Assembly: GCA_035559815.1 (NCBI GenBank)
Contig: DATMAT010000051.1
Location: 1-64,000, forward strand
DNA: 64,000 nt
Direction of reading: 5' to 3'
Source of the DNA: Thermodesulfobacteriota bacterium
Lineage (GTDB): Bacteria; Desulfobacterota_D; UBA1144; Nemesobacterales; CSP1-2
This document shows positions 44,521 through 52,617 of this stretch, piece after piece. Within the stretch, counting starts at the first letter, position 1, and the number at the start of each line of letters is the position of its first letter. Under the pieces are notes generated by a model. The model saw nothing but the letters and a program-made list of their open reading frames with translations. It had not been told where the DNA came from and made no database searches. A program made the translations under genes and the position numbers.

Positions 44521-44740
44521 AAAAAGACTCTTCCTCTAAAATTGCTTTTACTACATCTGGAGATGCTGGAATTGCTCCTCTGGTCCGCTCAACCGTTTTT
44601 CCCCGCTTTCTCTGCAGGTATTGTATCAGTGCTTCTTCAATAACATCGGATAACTTCCTTTTTTCTTTTGCAGCGATTACCTTAAGTGCCGTAATAACTT
44701 TTTCATCTAAAGCGGTTCCGACCTTTCGTCTCATTTTCAC
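44510..44740 (-). CDS. ribbon-helix-helix antitoxin of a PIN toxin pair
   Basis: The 76-residue protein starts 'MKMRRKVGTALDEKVITALK', a ribbon-helix-helix DNA-binding element, followed by 'KLSDVIEEALIQYLQRK'. It overlaps the truncated PIN gene, the usual antitoxin-first arrangement. The antitoxin is intact. Confidence 0.75.
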   Translation of the reverse strand: MKMRRKVGTALDEKVITALKVIAAKEKRKLSDVIEEALIQYLQRKRGKTVERTRGAIPASPDVVKAILEEESFYET

Positions 44741-45083
44741 GTTGCTCCTTTTGATTTATTAAATAAAGCATGGTTGTTTTCAGTAAGAAATCAAGATTTT
44801 GGTCTAGATTTCTATTTACTATTCAAAAGCTGCTGGTTCAAGATTAATATGGCTTTCTGCACTTCATATTCAGCGGATACGTATCCGCTCATTCCTTCGT
44901 GGAATTTACACTGAGTTTATCGAACGTGCTCAAGACAGGCTCGAAAGATGGAATGTATTTAAACTTAAAAGGTACGTCCTTCGGCAAGCTCGTCAAAAAA
45001 ACAATGAAAAAAACTACTTGACTTAGTTTACTAAAGTTGATAGAGTGTGAAATATAGTAGACGGAATATTGGTCTCGGCGGAT
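44741..45083. other. intergenic with dispersed repeat and cluster promoter
   Basis: A degenerate repeat occupies about 44865-45000 ('GTATCCGCTCATTCCTTCG', 'CTCAAGACAGGCTCG'). A promoter with an operator-like inverted repeat follows immediately before the first gene of the nitrogen cluster. Otherwise nothing is seen. Confidence 0.5.
45018..45046 (+). promoter_or_regulatory. candidate promoter and operator of the Nit1C/oxamate cluster
   Basis: TTGACT (45018-45023) and TAGAGT (45041-45046) are 17 bases apart, about 38 bases before the first start codon. The inverted repeat TTAGT-TT-ACTAA (45023-45034) lies inside the spacer, where a bound repressor would block polymerase. The XRE/cupin protein encoded at 46691 is an obvious candidate regulator. 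Confidence 0.45.
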
Positions 45084-45533
45084 ATGTCCGAATTTATATT
45101 CAAGATTGCAGAAAATGACAAAGAATTGGAAGAATATTTCCGTATTCGTCATGAGGTTTTTGTGAATGAGCAGAAGATATTCCCGGAAACTGACGTAGAT
45201 GAGTACGACAAAGAGGCGATACATATAGTGGCGATCGAGAAATCCACGGGAAAGACGGTAGGAGCGGTGAGGTGTTACAGAAAGGAAGGCGATACCTGGA
45301 TAGGAGGACGGCTAAGCGCCGCTCCTGGATTTCGAAATGGCGTGGTCGGCTCGAATCTGGTGAGATTTGCGGTGAAAACCGTAAAGTCCAGGGATTGTAA
45401 GAAGTTCCTGGCCTATGTACAGCCTCAGAACGTGAGATTCTTCGAAAGGCTTGGATGGAAGACCATTGGAGAACCGATTACCTATCATGGCCTTCCTCAT
45501 CAGTTGATGGAAGCCGATCTGGATTCGGGTTAG
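45084..45533 (+). CDS. GNAT acetyltransferase, MSMEG_0567/Sll0786 family
   Basis: This protein of about 149 residues matches the N-acetyltransferase of the conserved 'nitrogen starvation' cluster (Sll0786 in Synechocystis, N-terminal part of MSMEG_0567). The GNAT core is visible: 'YFRIRHEVFVNEQKIF', 'IVAIEKSTGKTVGAVRCYR' in sense, the CoA-binding 'FRNGVVGSNLVRFAV', and 'FFERLGWKTIGE'. It heads the cluster and is followed by an AIR-synthase-like gene, the same pair as in Nit1C clusters; in mycobacteria these two are fused. Acceptor unknown. ATG 45084 is preferred over GTG/ATG at 45069 by homology and position after GGCGG. Confidence 0.85.
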   Translation: MSEFIFKIAENDKELEEYFRIRHEVFVNEQKIFPETDVDEYDKEAIHIVAIEKSTGKTVGAVRCYRKEGDTWIGGRLSAAPGFRNGVVGSNLVRFAVKTVKSRDCKKFLAYVQPQNVRFFERLGWKTIGEPITYHGLPHQLMEADLDSG

Positions 45534-45543
45534 GAAGATTTTT

Positions 45544-45630
45544 GGCCACGAATGAACACGAATTATCACAAATAAAATAACTTAAGATTGTTTGTTTTTT
45601 ATTCGAGTTCATTTGTGTCAATTCGTGGCT
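45544..45630. repeat. GCCACGAAT inverted repeat, copy 2
   Basis: GGCCACGAATGAACACGAA on the left and TTCATTTGTGTCAATTCGTGG on the right (one base overlong to quote exactly) form an imperfect hairpin between the first two cluster genes. Confidence 0.8.
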
Positions 45631-45648
45631 AAAGATAAAGGAGATTAG

Positions 45649-46647
45649 ATGCGAGAGCTAATTTCGGCCTTACGTTCCTCTCCCCGATTAAGCCAGAAAG
45701 GCCAACTGAGAAATCTATGGCACTTATTCCCTCAAGTTTGCAAAGTTGACGGCAATGACGTGATTCTCGGCGACGACGCCGCCGCCATAAAAACCCCGGA
45801 CGGTTATCTCCTTCTTGCCGCAGAAGGCGTTTATCCACCCCTACTAAAATCCAATCCCTACCTTTCCGGGCGTACGTCGGTACTTACTAACGTAAACGAC
45901 ATTTACGCCATGGGGGGGAGACCTCTAGCCATACTGGATGTTCTTTTTGCTTCAGATTCTGACGAAATTAACGAGGCGCTTCGAGGAATAAATGATAACG
46001 CATCCCGTTACCGGGTTCCGGTGGTGGGAGGACACCTGACCGAAGAGAAGGATTTCTCCTCGCTATCCGTTTTTATATTGGGCAAGGCTAAAAGCTTAAT
46101 CTCCGGTTTTTCGGCCAAAGAGGATGACGATTTAATATTTGCTTTTAGTCCTAATGGGAAGTTTTATTCCGGGTTTAACTTCTGGGATTCTTCGAGCAAC
46201 TTGAGCGGCGAGGAAGCGTTAATGCAGTTGGAACTCCTTCCCCAAATCGCGGAGGAGGGATTAGCCGATGCCGGGAAGGATGTGAGCATGGCCGGGCTTA
46301 TCGGCTCGGTCCTGATGCTTCTTGAATGTTCGGGAAAGGGTGCGGACATCTACATTGATAAAATCCCCGCCCCTTTAGAAGTGCCTTTAAAGGATTGGTT
46401 GCTCACATTTCCCAGTTTCGGATTCATCTTATCGTTGAGACCCCAGAATACCGACAAAGTAGAAGAGAGATTCAAACAATTGGGACTGGCGTTTGAGAGG
46501 ATAGGAAAAGTGACTACCGATCACCAGGTTTTCCTCCTTAGTGATGCCGGTGAGAGGAATCTTTTCTGGGATTTTGGTAGAGAGCCTTTGATTGGATTTG
46601 CCGATAGTCCAACCACTAAGGCACGAAGGTCCAAAGGAGGAATATAA
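45649..46647 (+). CDS. AIR synthase-related protein, Sll0787 family
   Basis: The 332-residue protein shares the PurM/ThiL/HypE-type ATP-binding fold: 'VILGDDAAAIKTPDGYLLLA' in sense, 'VLTNVNDIYAMGGRPLAILD' in sense and 'VPVVGGHLTEE'. It corresponds to the AIR-synthase-like component of the MSMEG_0567/Sll0786-0787 system. Enzymes of this superfamily activate amides or carboxylates with ATP, so a role in amidine, nitrile or ring formation is plausible but unproven. AAAGGAG precedes the ATG. Its true purM counterpart is at 22498. Confidence 0.87.
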   Translation: MRELISALRSSPRLSQKGQLRNLWHLFPQVCKVDGNDVILGDDAAAIKTPDGYLLLAAEGVYPPLLKSNPYLSGRTSVLTNVNDIYAMGGRPLAILDVLFASDSDEINEALRGINDNASRYRVPVVGGHLTEEKDFSSLSVFILGKAKSLISGFSAKEDDDLIFAFSPNGKFYSGFNFWDSSSNLSGEEALMQLELLPQIAEEGLADAGKDVSMAGLIGSVLMLLECSGKGADIYIDKIPAPLEVPLKDWLLTFPSFGFILSLRPQNTDKVEERFKQLGLAFERIGKVTTDHQVFLLSDAGERNLFWDFGREPLIGFADSPTTKARRSKGGI

Positions 46648-46674
46648 GTAGAGACACAAATTTTGTGTCTCTAC
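46648..46674. repeat. palindromic repeat, GTAG...CTAC family, copy 4
   Basis: A perfect 13-base inverted repeat, GTAGAGACACAAA and TTTGTGTCTCTAC, with a one-base centre, directly after the AIR-synthase-like stop codon and 17 bases before the regulator gene. It could be an operator, a processing site or simply a dispersed repeat. Confidence 0.75.
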
Positions 46675-46690
46675 ATTATCAGGGAGATAA

Positions 46691-47278
46691 ATGGACGAAG
46701 AAAAAAATCACGTAGACCGCATCATACTGAAACTGGGAGAAAAGATAAAAACGCTCCGCATGGAAAAAGGCTGGTCCCTGCAAGATTTAGCGGAGAAATC
46801 GGGTATCTCCGCAGCGGGGATTCATAAGATTGAATCAAACGGCATAATCCCGACCATAACCACGATGATGAAGATTGCCGATGCGCTGGGAAAGAAGGTC
46901 AGCTACTTCATAGAAGAGGAAAGGGAAGACAAGGATGTTGTCTTTGTCCCCGCTAGGAGACGGGAGGCTATTTTCACATTCAAGAAGGGACTAGATTTAC
47001 AGGGTATTTCCGCCAAGAAATATGGAGATTTCATGATGACTGCCGCTTACTCGGTGGTCGAAGTAGGTGCATCGAGCGGGAGAAAACCGATGAGCCATCG
47101 CGGAGAGGAACTGGTTTATTGTCTCCAGGGAAAAATGGAATTCAAGGTGAAAGATAAAACTTATATTTTAACTCCAGGCGACAGCCTGCATTTCCGGACG
47201 CATCAGGAGCATAGCTGGAAAAACGTGGGCAATGTTCAAGCAAAGTTATTATGGGTGTTGGCTGTACCGCCGTCGTAA
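46691..47278 (+). CDS. XRE-family regulator with C-terminal cupin domain
   Basis: The 195-residue protein has a helix-turn-helix domain (about 10-70: 'IKTLRMEKGWSLQDLAEKSG', 'SAAGIHKIESNGIIPTITTM', each in sense) and a cupin_2 domain (about 110-190: 'HRGEELVYCLQGKMEFKVKD', 'LTPGDSLHFRTHQEHSWKN', in sense) that likely binds a small ligand. This architecture is typical of local repressors that sense the pathway substrate (such as PuuR). It sits between the Nit1C-type genes and the oxamate carbamoyltransferase genes, so it may control both. GGGAGAT precedes the ATG. Confidence 0.88.
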   Translation: MDEEKNHVDRIILKLGEKIKTLRMEKGWSLQDLAEKSGISAAGIHKIESNGIIPTITTMMKIADALGKKVSYFIEEEREDKDVVFVPARRREAIFTFKKGLDLQGISAKKYGDFMMTAAYSVVEVGASSGRKPMSHRGEELVYCLQGKMEFKVKDKTYILTPGDSLHFRTHQEHSWKNVGNVQAKLLWVLAVPPS

Positions 47279-47399
47279 CCTGTCTTATTTGATGTGCAGT
47301 GTACATCAAATGGAAATAAAAGGTTAGGATGGGGTAAATATAAATTAACCCCCACCTTACTCCCCCGTAAAGGGGGAAGGAGTAAAGGGTATCAAGCCA

Positions 47400-48665
47400 A
47401 TGAAATATCTGGGTGAAAGGATAAACGAGGCCAATAAGATTGCGGTAGAGAGGATTCTTTCCGTCGAACCTGTCTTTATAGACGTTGACACCGCAATCAA
47501 GGTAATTCCGGGTATGACTCCGAATACCGTGCTTCACGCCGGACCGCCGGTTGAGTGGGAGAGGATGTGCGACCCGATGAAAAGAGCGGTAAGAGGCGCT
47601 CTTATATTTGAGGGCTTAGCGTCTGATGACCGGCAGGCTGAGGATTTGATGAGGACAAAAAAGGTAAAGCTTTCTCCTAACCATCACCACGATGCCGTAG
47701 GCCCGATGACCGGAATCATCTCTCCGTCCATGCCGGTGATCGTCACAAAAGATTTGACGTTTGGAAAAACGGCTTACTCCACCTTCAACGAGGGTGGAGG
47801 TAAGGTTCTGTGGTTTGGCGCCGTGGGGAAGGAGACTATTGACCGCCTCAAGTGGATGCGAGATGTATTCGCCCCAGCGATGAAAAAGACAGTGGCTAAA
47901 ACGGGAGGCATTCCTATCTGGAATATCCTCGCCCAAGGAATTCAGATGGGGGACGAGTGTCATAATCGCCACGCCGCCTCTACTAATATTTTTCTTAAAA
48001 ACATTGTCGAACCTCTCATCTCCATAGATTCGCCGACGGAAGTTTTAATTCAGACCTATCGTTTTATCGCCGGAAACAGCCATTTCTTCCTCAATTTAAC
48101 CATGACCGGGTGCAAGCTGGCCATGGATGCCGCTCGCGATATAAAAGACTCTACGGTCGTAACTGCCATGTCTCGAAATGGCACTGACTTCGGGATAAGG
48201 GTAAGCGGCTTGGGAGATACCTGGTTCACGGCTTCGGCCCCATTTCTTTTGGATGCACTTTACAATCCCGGATACGGGCCGGACGACGGCGCCCCGGATA
48301 TCGGAGATAGCTCGATCATAGAAACCATGGGACTGGGCGGGTTTGCCATCGCCGCTGCGCCGGCCATGGCTTCTTTTGCCGGTGGCGGTTTTCAAGAGGC
48401 GGTGGAGATAACGAAACAGATGGACCGGATAACCATTGCCAGAAACCCTAAATTTGCCATACCGGTTTTGGATTTTGAGGGAACCCGTACCGGTATTGAT
48501 ATTCGGAAGGTGGTAGAGACAGGCGTTCTCCCTAGCATAAATAGCGCAGTGGTTCATAAGAGTTCAGGAACGGGACAAATCGGTGCTGGGATTGTTAAGG
48601 CTCCTTATGAATGTTTTACCAAGGCAATTATGGCTTTCGGAGAAAAATACAATTTAGCAGCATAG
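47400..48665 (+). CDS. allG: DUF1116 protein, oxamate carbamoyltransferase subunit AllG (YlbE)
   Basis: The 421-residue protein matches DUF1116/YlbE: 'AGPPVEWERMCDPMKRAVRG' in sense, 'SPNHHHDAVGPMTGIISPSM' in sense, 'MGDECHNRHAASTN', 'SRNGTDFGIRVSGLG' and 'EPLISIDSPTE'. In E. coli YlbE, YlbF and FdrA have been assigned as subunits of the oxamate transcarbamoylase (AllG, AllH, AllF) that ends anaerobic allantoin degradation by transferring the carbamoyl group of oxalurate to phosphate, giving oxamate and carbamoyl phosphate. The fdrA-like gene follows at once. The 'HHH' and 'DECHNRH' motifs look like metal or phosphate ligands. The start lacks a close ribosome binding site. Confidence 0.9.
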   Translation: MKYLGERINEANKIAVERILSVEPVFIDVDTAIKVIPGMTPNTVLHAGPPVEWERMCDPMKRAVRGALIFEGLASDDRQAEDLMRTKKVKLSPNHHHDAVGPMTGIISPSMPVIVTKDLTFGKTAYSTFNEGGGKVLWFGAVGKETIDRLKWMRDVFAPAMKKTVAKTGGIPIWNILAQGIQMGDECHNRHAASTNIFLKNIVEPLISIDSPTEVLIQTYRFIAGNSHFFLNLTMTGCKLAMDAARDIKDSTVVTAMSRNGTDFGIRVSGLGDTWFTASAPFLLDALYNPGYGPDDGAPDIGDSSIIETMGLGGFAIAAAPAMASFAGGGFQEAVEITKQMDRITIARNPKFAIPVLDFEGTRTGIDIRKVVETGVLPSINSAVVHKSSGTGQIGAGIVKAPYECFTKAIMAFGEKYNLAA

Positions 48666-48673
48666 TTTTAATT

Positions 48674-48757
48674 GGCCACGAATGAACACAAATGCTCACG
48701 AATTATTTATCTTCTAAATGATTTTTCATTAGTGTTAATCCGTGTTAATTCGTGGCT
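48674..48757. repeat. GCCACGAAT inverted repeat, copy 3
   Basis: Left arm GGCCACGAATGAACACAAAT, right arm ATCCGTGTTAATTCGTGGCT. It fills the allG-allF gap and reads in frame with allF from an ATG inside it, so it can mislead start-codon calls. Confidence 0.85.
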
Positions 48758-48779
48758 AAATCTAAAATGGAATAAGAAA

Positions 48780-50342
48780 TTGGCAATAGTCAGCACGGTC
48801 AAGAAAAACTACTACCAGGATTCGATGAAGCTTATGCAGATAAGCCAGAAGCTCGGTGCCATACCCGGTGTAATAAAGGCCTCCGCCATCATGGCGACGG
48901 AAGCTAACCTGAGGATGCTTATGGACGCTGGTCTAATCAAGGAACCCCCGAACTCGGCTAACGCAAACGATATGATTGTGGCGATTGAGGCCGATTCCGA
49001 AAGCAGTGCGAAAGAGGCGATGGAGAAGCTGGATTCCCTTCTCGCTCCGGCTATGGCCGGCATCGCCGCAAAAAGAGAATACAAAAACTTTGACTCCGCT
49101 TTGAGCGCCCTGCCCCAGGCAAATCTGGCGATCATCTCCCTTCCCGGTCAATACGCAAAGCTGGAAGTGACAAAAGCAATCGAAAGAGGGCTTCATACCT
49201 TCCTCTTCAGCGATAACCTGACTGTGGAAGAGGAAATCGAACTAAAGGAAAGAGCCAGGAAGCGCGGCCTCATGGTGATGGGACCGGGGTGTGGCACGGC
49301 AATAATAAACGGAGCCGGGCTTGGGTTTGCCAATGTGGTGAGGAGAGGCCCGGTGGGAGTAATTGCAGCCGCGGGAACCGGTATGCAGGAAGTTACGAGC
49401 CTGGTGCATAACTGGGGCTCGGGCATCTCTCACGCAATCGGCTTGGGCGGAAGAGATCTATCGGAGAAGGTCGGCGGAATCATGGCAATAGAAGCTATAA
49501 AGATGCTCCAGAGTGATGAAAGCACCGAGGTTCTTCTTCTTGTGTCCAAGCCGCCGTCCGAGAGGATAGCTAAAAAGGTGCTGGATGTAGTTGGGCAAGG
49601 CGAGAAACGCGCAGTAGTTTGTTTTATTGGAGAAAAAACTAAAAGAGAGGCAGGTTCAAAAATTCTTTATGCTTCCACCCTTGAACAGGCGGCACTGGAA
49701 GCGTCGAAATTAGTGAAAGGAAACGGAAAGGGGCTTGAAATTGCTAAAGATGGAAGTTTTAAGAAGACGGCAGAAAAGCTGATGAAATCTTTAGATGCAA
49801 AACAACGCTATCTTCGCGGCCTGTTCTCCGGTGGCACTTTGTGCTATGAAGCTCAACAGGTTCTTACTCCCATACTGGGAAGGATTTACTCGAATGCCCC
49901 TCTCCATAAGGAAAACAAGCTTGAGGATTCCAATCGTAGTAAGAAACACACCTGCGTTGATTTGGGAGAAGAGGAATTTACCCAAGGGCGTCCCCATCCG
50001 ATGATAGATGCTACACAGAGAAATGAGCGAATATTAAAAGAAGCATCTGACCCAAACACTGCGGTAATACTTTTGGACGTGGTGCTGGGATACGTGGCCA
50101 GCTCCGACCCGGCAGGTGACCTTCTCCCGGCTATTAAAGAGGCTAAAAAGATAGCAAGGAACAAAGGACGCTCGATAGCGTTTGTAGCCCATGTCTGCGG
50201 AACCGAAGAAGACCCACAGAATTTGAAGTCACAGGAGGAAAAACTGAAAAGTGCTGGAGTGTTGGTCTTGCCGACTAATGCTCTTGCCTCCAGGTTTGCC
50301 GGTTGGATTGTAACCAGGGGAAAGAAGGGGTTAGAGGTTTAA
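48780..50342 (+). CDS. allF: FdrA-like protein, oxamate carbamoyltransferase subunit AllF
   Basis: The protein (about 520 residues from TTG 48780) is an acyl-CoA synthetase (NDP-forming)-like FdrA: an N-terminal segment 'VKKNYYQDSMKLMQISQKLG', a CoA-binding Rossmann domain with 'MGPGCGTAIINGAGLGFAN', 'VGVIAAAGTGMQEVTSLVHN' and 'IGLGGRDLSEKVGG', and a succinyl-CoA-ligase-like second half with 'GLFSGGTLCYEAQ' and 'VILLDVVLGYVASSDPAGDL'. It should assemble with AllG and AllH. The upstream in-frame ATG at 48672 would translate the repeat element (36 extra residues) and is rejected. A TTG start with only a weak upstream GGAATAAGAA suggests modest translation. Confidence 0.9.
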   Translation: MAIVSTVKKNYYQDSMKLMQISQKLGAIPGVIKASAIMATEANLRMLMDAGLIKEPPNSANANDMIVAIEADSESSAKEAMEKLDSLLAPAMAGIAAKREYKNFDSALSALPQANLAIISLPGQYAKLEVTKAIERGLHTFLFSDNLTVEEEIELKERARKRGLMVMGPGCGTAIINGAGLGFANVVRRGPVGVIAAAGTGMQEVTSLVHNWGSGISHAIGLGGRDLSEKVGGIMAIEAIKMLQSDESTEVLLLVSKPPSERIAKKVLDVVGQGEKRAVVCFIGEKTKREAGSKILYASTLEQAALEASKLVKGNGKGLEIAKDGSFKKTAEKLMKSLDAKQRYLRGLFSGGTLCYEAQQVLTPILGRIYSNAPLHKENKLEDSNRSKKHTCVDLGEEEFTQGRPHPMIDATQRNERILKEASDPNTAVILLDVVLGYVASSDPAGDLLPAIKEAKKIARNKGRSIAFVAHVCGTEEDPQNLKSQEEKLKSAGVLVLPTNALASRFAGWIVTRGKKGLEV

Positions 50343-50344
50343 AA

Positions 50345-50373
50345 GTAGGGGCGACCCGGCCGGTCGCCCCTAC
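50345..50373. repeat. palindromic repeat, GTAG...CTAC family, copy 5
   Basis: GTAGGGGCGACC and GGTCGCCCCTAC, a perfect 12-base inverted repeat around CGGCC, begin two bases after the allF stop codon. Nearly the same as the element after carB (29991). Confidence 0.8.
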
Positions 50374-50389
50374 AAAAGGGAGAAAATAG

Positions 50390-51328
50390 ATGAAGGTGGC
50401 GGTAGTGGCGTTTGGCGGAAATGCTCTCATGGATTTTAGCGGCAAGAGTAGCTATGCCGAGCAGATGATGAAAGCCGACAAGATGTGCAGGGAAATCCTC
50501 AGCCTATTCAATCGGGGTTATACGGTCGTTATCACACACGGAAACGGCCCGCAAGTCGGAAATTTGCTCATGCAGCAGGAGTCCCTGGCTGACAATATTC
50601 CACCGATGCCTCTGGATGTTTGTGATGCTATGACCCAGGGGCAAATAGGCTATATGATCGAGCAGAGCCTGAGGAACATGTTCACCAAGAACGGAATAAA
50701 AAAATCGGTTGTCTCTCTGGTGACTCAGGTAGTGGTATCGGAGGATGATCCCGCTTTTAAAAATCCTACCAAGTTTATCGGACCTTTTTTTAATAAGGAT
50801 GAGATAGAAGAACTGGAGAGGGGAAGAGGGTGGCAGGTAAGGGAGGACTCCGGAAGGGGCTGGAGACGGGTTGTGCCCTCCCCAAAACCGGTGGATATAG
50901 TGGAGAAAGACGAAATCAGGGAGATGATAATGAAAAATTTTGTGGTGATATCATGCGGCGGCGGCGGAATCCCGGTACTTCGGGATAAGAAGGGTGTGTT
51001 GAAAGGGGTATCCGCTGTGATCGATAAGGATTTTGCTGCGGAGAGGCTGGCCAGCTTAATTGATGCCGAGATACTCCTTTTGATCACATCGGTCAGCCAA
51101 GTTTCTATTTTTTACGGAACACCTAAACAAAAGACACTAGGTAGAATCACGCTCGATGAAGCCAAGCGATATTGGGAGGAAGGACATTTCCCTCCGGGCA
51201 GCATGGGGCCTAAAATAGAGGCGGCTATAAGGTTTCTCGATTCAGGCGGGAAGAAAACAATCATAACTTCGCTTGAGGGTATCGAAGCGGCAATAAAAGG
51301 AGAGGGAGGAACGGAGATTGTGGCGTGA
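50390..51328 (+). CDS. arcC: carbamate kinase
   Basis: The 312-residue amino-acid-kinase-fold protein has 'VVAFGGNALMDF' (phosphate-binding glycines), 'THGNGPQVGNLLMQQE', 'ISCGGGGIPVL', 'VIDKDFAAERLASLIDAEIL' in sense and 'HFPPGSMGPKIEAAIRFL', all carbamate kinase signatures. It converts carbamoyl phosphate and ADP to ATP, carbamate (then CO2 and NH3). Next to AllF/AllG it corresponds to the kinase of the allantoin fermentation operon (YbcF/AllK). This pairing gives a complete phosphorolysis-to-ATP route from a carbamoylated substrate. GGGAG lies upstream of the ATG. Confidence 0.95.
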   Translation: MKVAVVAFGGNALMDFSGKSSYAEQMMKADKMCREILSLFNRGYTVVITHGNGPQVGNLLMQQESLADNIPPMPLDVCDAMTQGQIGYMIEQSLRNMFTKNGIKKSVVSLVTQVVVSEDDPAFKNPTKFIGPFFNKDEIEELERGRGWQVREDSGRGWRRVVPSPKPVDIVEKDEIREMIMKNFVVISCGGGGIPVLRDKKGVLKGVSAVIDKDFAAERLASLIDAEILLLITSVSQVSIFYGTPKQKTLGRITLDEAKRYWEEGHFPPGSMGPKIEAAIRFLDSGGKKTIITSLEGIEAAIKGEGGTEIVA

Positions 51329-51760
51329 TGAAAACATATGGACGGGGGAGGGTATGGGCGTATGGGAGTGTGGGCGATGAACGGATAAAATGAAAAAATG
51401 TCTATTTTTAAAACAATGTGCCTAGAAATTGGGCAGGTGTTGAATGAAGCTTCAGGGAAGAGGGTTGTTAAAGTGAAACCGAGGTTTGGATTTTTCAGGC
51501 GCACGGCAAGAATTCTCGGCCTTTGGTGCACTAGTCTTTATACCGATGGGCGGGGTTTTCTAAACCTGTGTAAGAAGTCAGGTTGATTTAACACGGTATC
51601 GGCAAAGTGGTATGTAGTTTGCCGATACACATTTTAAGAAAGGGAGGTGATTAAAAGGAGAGAAATGGCAAGTACATGATTGCCCTTTCGTTGCTTTTAT
51701 ACTAAGATAAGAGCGACAGGGGTTACAGCAGTAAAATACGGCAGTTGGGAGGTGATACCA
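51329..51760. other. intergenic within the cluster, with hairpin
   Basis: This is the largest gap in the cluster. It contains a weak 62-codon frame (51398-51586) that I do not trust, a perfect hairpin at 51596-51628 and, at 51640-51680, an AGGGAGGTGATTAAAAGGAG segment that looks like a strong ribosome binding site without a matching long gene (a four-codon frame starts after it). The amidohydrolase's own ribosome binding site follows. Confidence 0.45.
51596..51628 (+). promoter_or_regulatory. 11-bp perfect hairpin upstream of the amidohydrolase
   Basis: GTATCGGCAAA (51596-51606) and TTTGCCGATAC (51618-51628) flank an 11-base loop. It divides the cluster into a carbamoyltransferase/kinase half and a radical-SAM half and may be a terminator, attenuator or operator. 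There is no U-tract. Confidence 0.45.
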
Positions 51761-52606
51761 GTGAAAGTAAACAGAAAAGTGTTTGATGCTCATTCCCATG
51801 TTGGCGAACTGGCCGCATACAAGTTCTATGACCTTAAGGAACCAGTAAAACCTACTGTAATCGAATACCCAACTTCGAAAGAATACGTAAAACACATGGA
51901 TGAATACGGGATAGACCGGGCAATGGTTATCTCCAATTACGGCGTGCCCGATTCCGCGCAACCTTTTACTCTCAATCCTCTGGTGATTGACAGTGTTCAT
52001 AAGGCGGATCGTCTTGTCGGCGCCATATGGGTTTCCGGTATGGCCAAGGACAAGGAGCGAACCGAGGAGGCTTTAAAGCATGTGAAAGAAAAGGGCATTG
52101 TGGCTTTAAAAGCCACCTGCCTTCTCGGCGGGACCTACAAACCGAGCGAATGGGATGAGACGGTTAGGGGAATATGGGAAGGCATCGTCAAAGCCGCTGA
52201 GGAGAATAACCTTGTCCTGCATATTCATACCAGTCCCGGCGGGGGCTCGGATGTGGGAAATGCCTTTGAGTTTGTGAAGGAATATGGAAAGCGAATCAAG
52301 GTCCATATAGTTCACATGGGTGGCGGGGTAAGCGGCCACATAAGGCTCGTCCCAAAATTCATAGAGCTTGTCCAGGATGGCTATCAGGTTTACACGGATA
52401 CCACTTGGGCTATCGGCTTCGGCTCGCGCTGGTTGCTATATGAGGTAGAACGCACCGGTATTGGCACGGATAATGTGCTTTTTGCTTCCGACACCCCCTG
52501 GGGGGATTTCCCCTCGGAGTACTGGAAGGTCGAGGGAGCGAAGATTTCGGAAGAATTAAAAAACAAGATCTTCTGGGAAAACGCCCAGAAGCTTTATTCT
52601 AGGTAA
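51761..52606 (+). CDS. amidohydrolase-family (ACMSD-like) metal-dependent TIM-barrel hydrolase
   Basis: The protein of about 281 residues begins 'VKVNRKVFDAHSHVGEL', where D-x-H-x-H is the first metal-binding motif of amidohydrolase_2 enzymes; further ligands are in 'LVLHIHTSPGGGSD', 'VHIVHMGGG' and 'VLFASDTPWGDFPSEYW' in sense (final Asp). It may hydrolyse an amide or ring, or decarboxylate. In Nit1C clusters the position of the amide-bond chemistry is taken by a nitrilase; that gene is absent here and this enzyme may replace its step (inference). GTG 51761 is chosen because GGGAGGTG lies seven bases upstream. Confidence 0.85.
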   Translation: MKVNRKVFDAHSHVGELAAYKFYDLKEPVKPTVIEYPTSKEYVKHMDEYGIDRAMVISNYGVPDSAQPFTLNPLVIDSVHKADRLVGAIWVSGMAKDKERTEEALKHVKEKGIVALKATCLLGGTYKPSEWDETVRGIWEGIVKAAEENNLVLHIHTSPGGGSDVGNAFEFVKEYGKRIKVHIVHMGGGVSGHIRLVPKFIELVQDGYQVYTDTTWAIGFGSRWLLYEVERTGIGTDNVLFASDTPWGDFPSEYWKVEGAKISEELKNKIFWENAQKLYSR

Positions 52607-52617
52607 GAGGTTTTTGT

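Noticed and set aside
45649-46647. A second purM (purine synthesis)
   Set aside because: A canonical purM is at 22498, and this protein is better matched to the AIR-synthase-related Sll0787 family by sequence and context.
51398-51586. 62-codon frame in the cluster gap
   Set aside because: No good start signal, no recognisable domain, odd residue composition; probably non-coding.
51761-52606. Nitrilase assignment, expected from Nit1C synteny
   Set aside because: The protein has the DxHxH metal site of amidohydrolases and no Glu-Lys-Cys triad.
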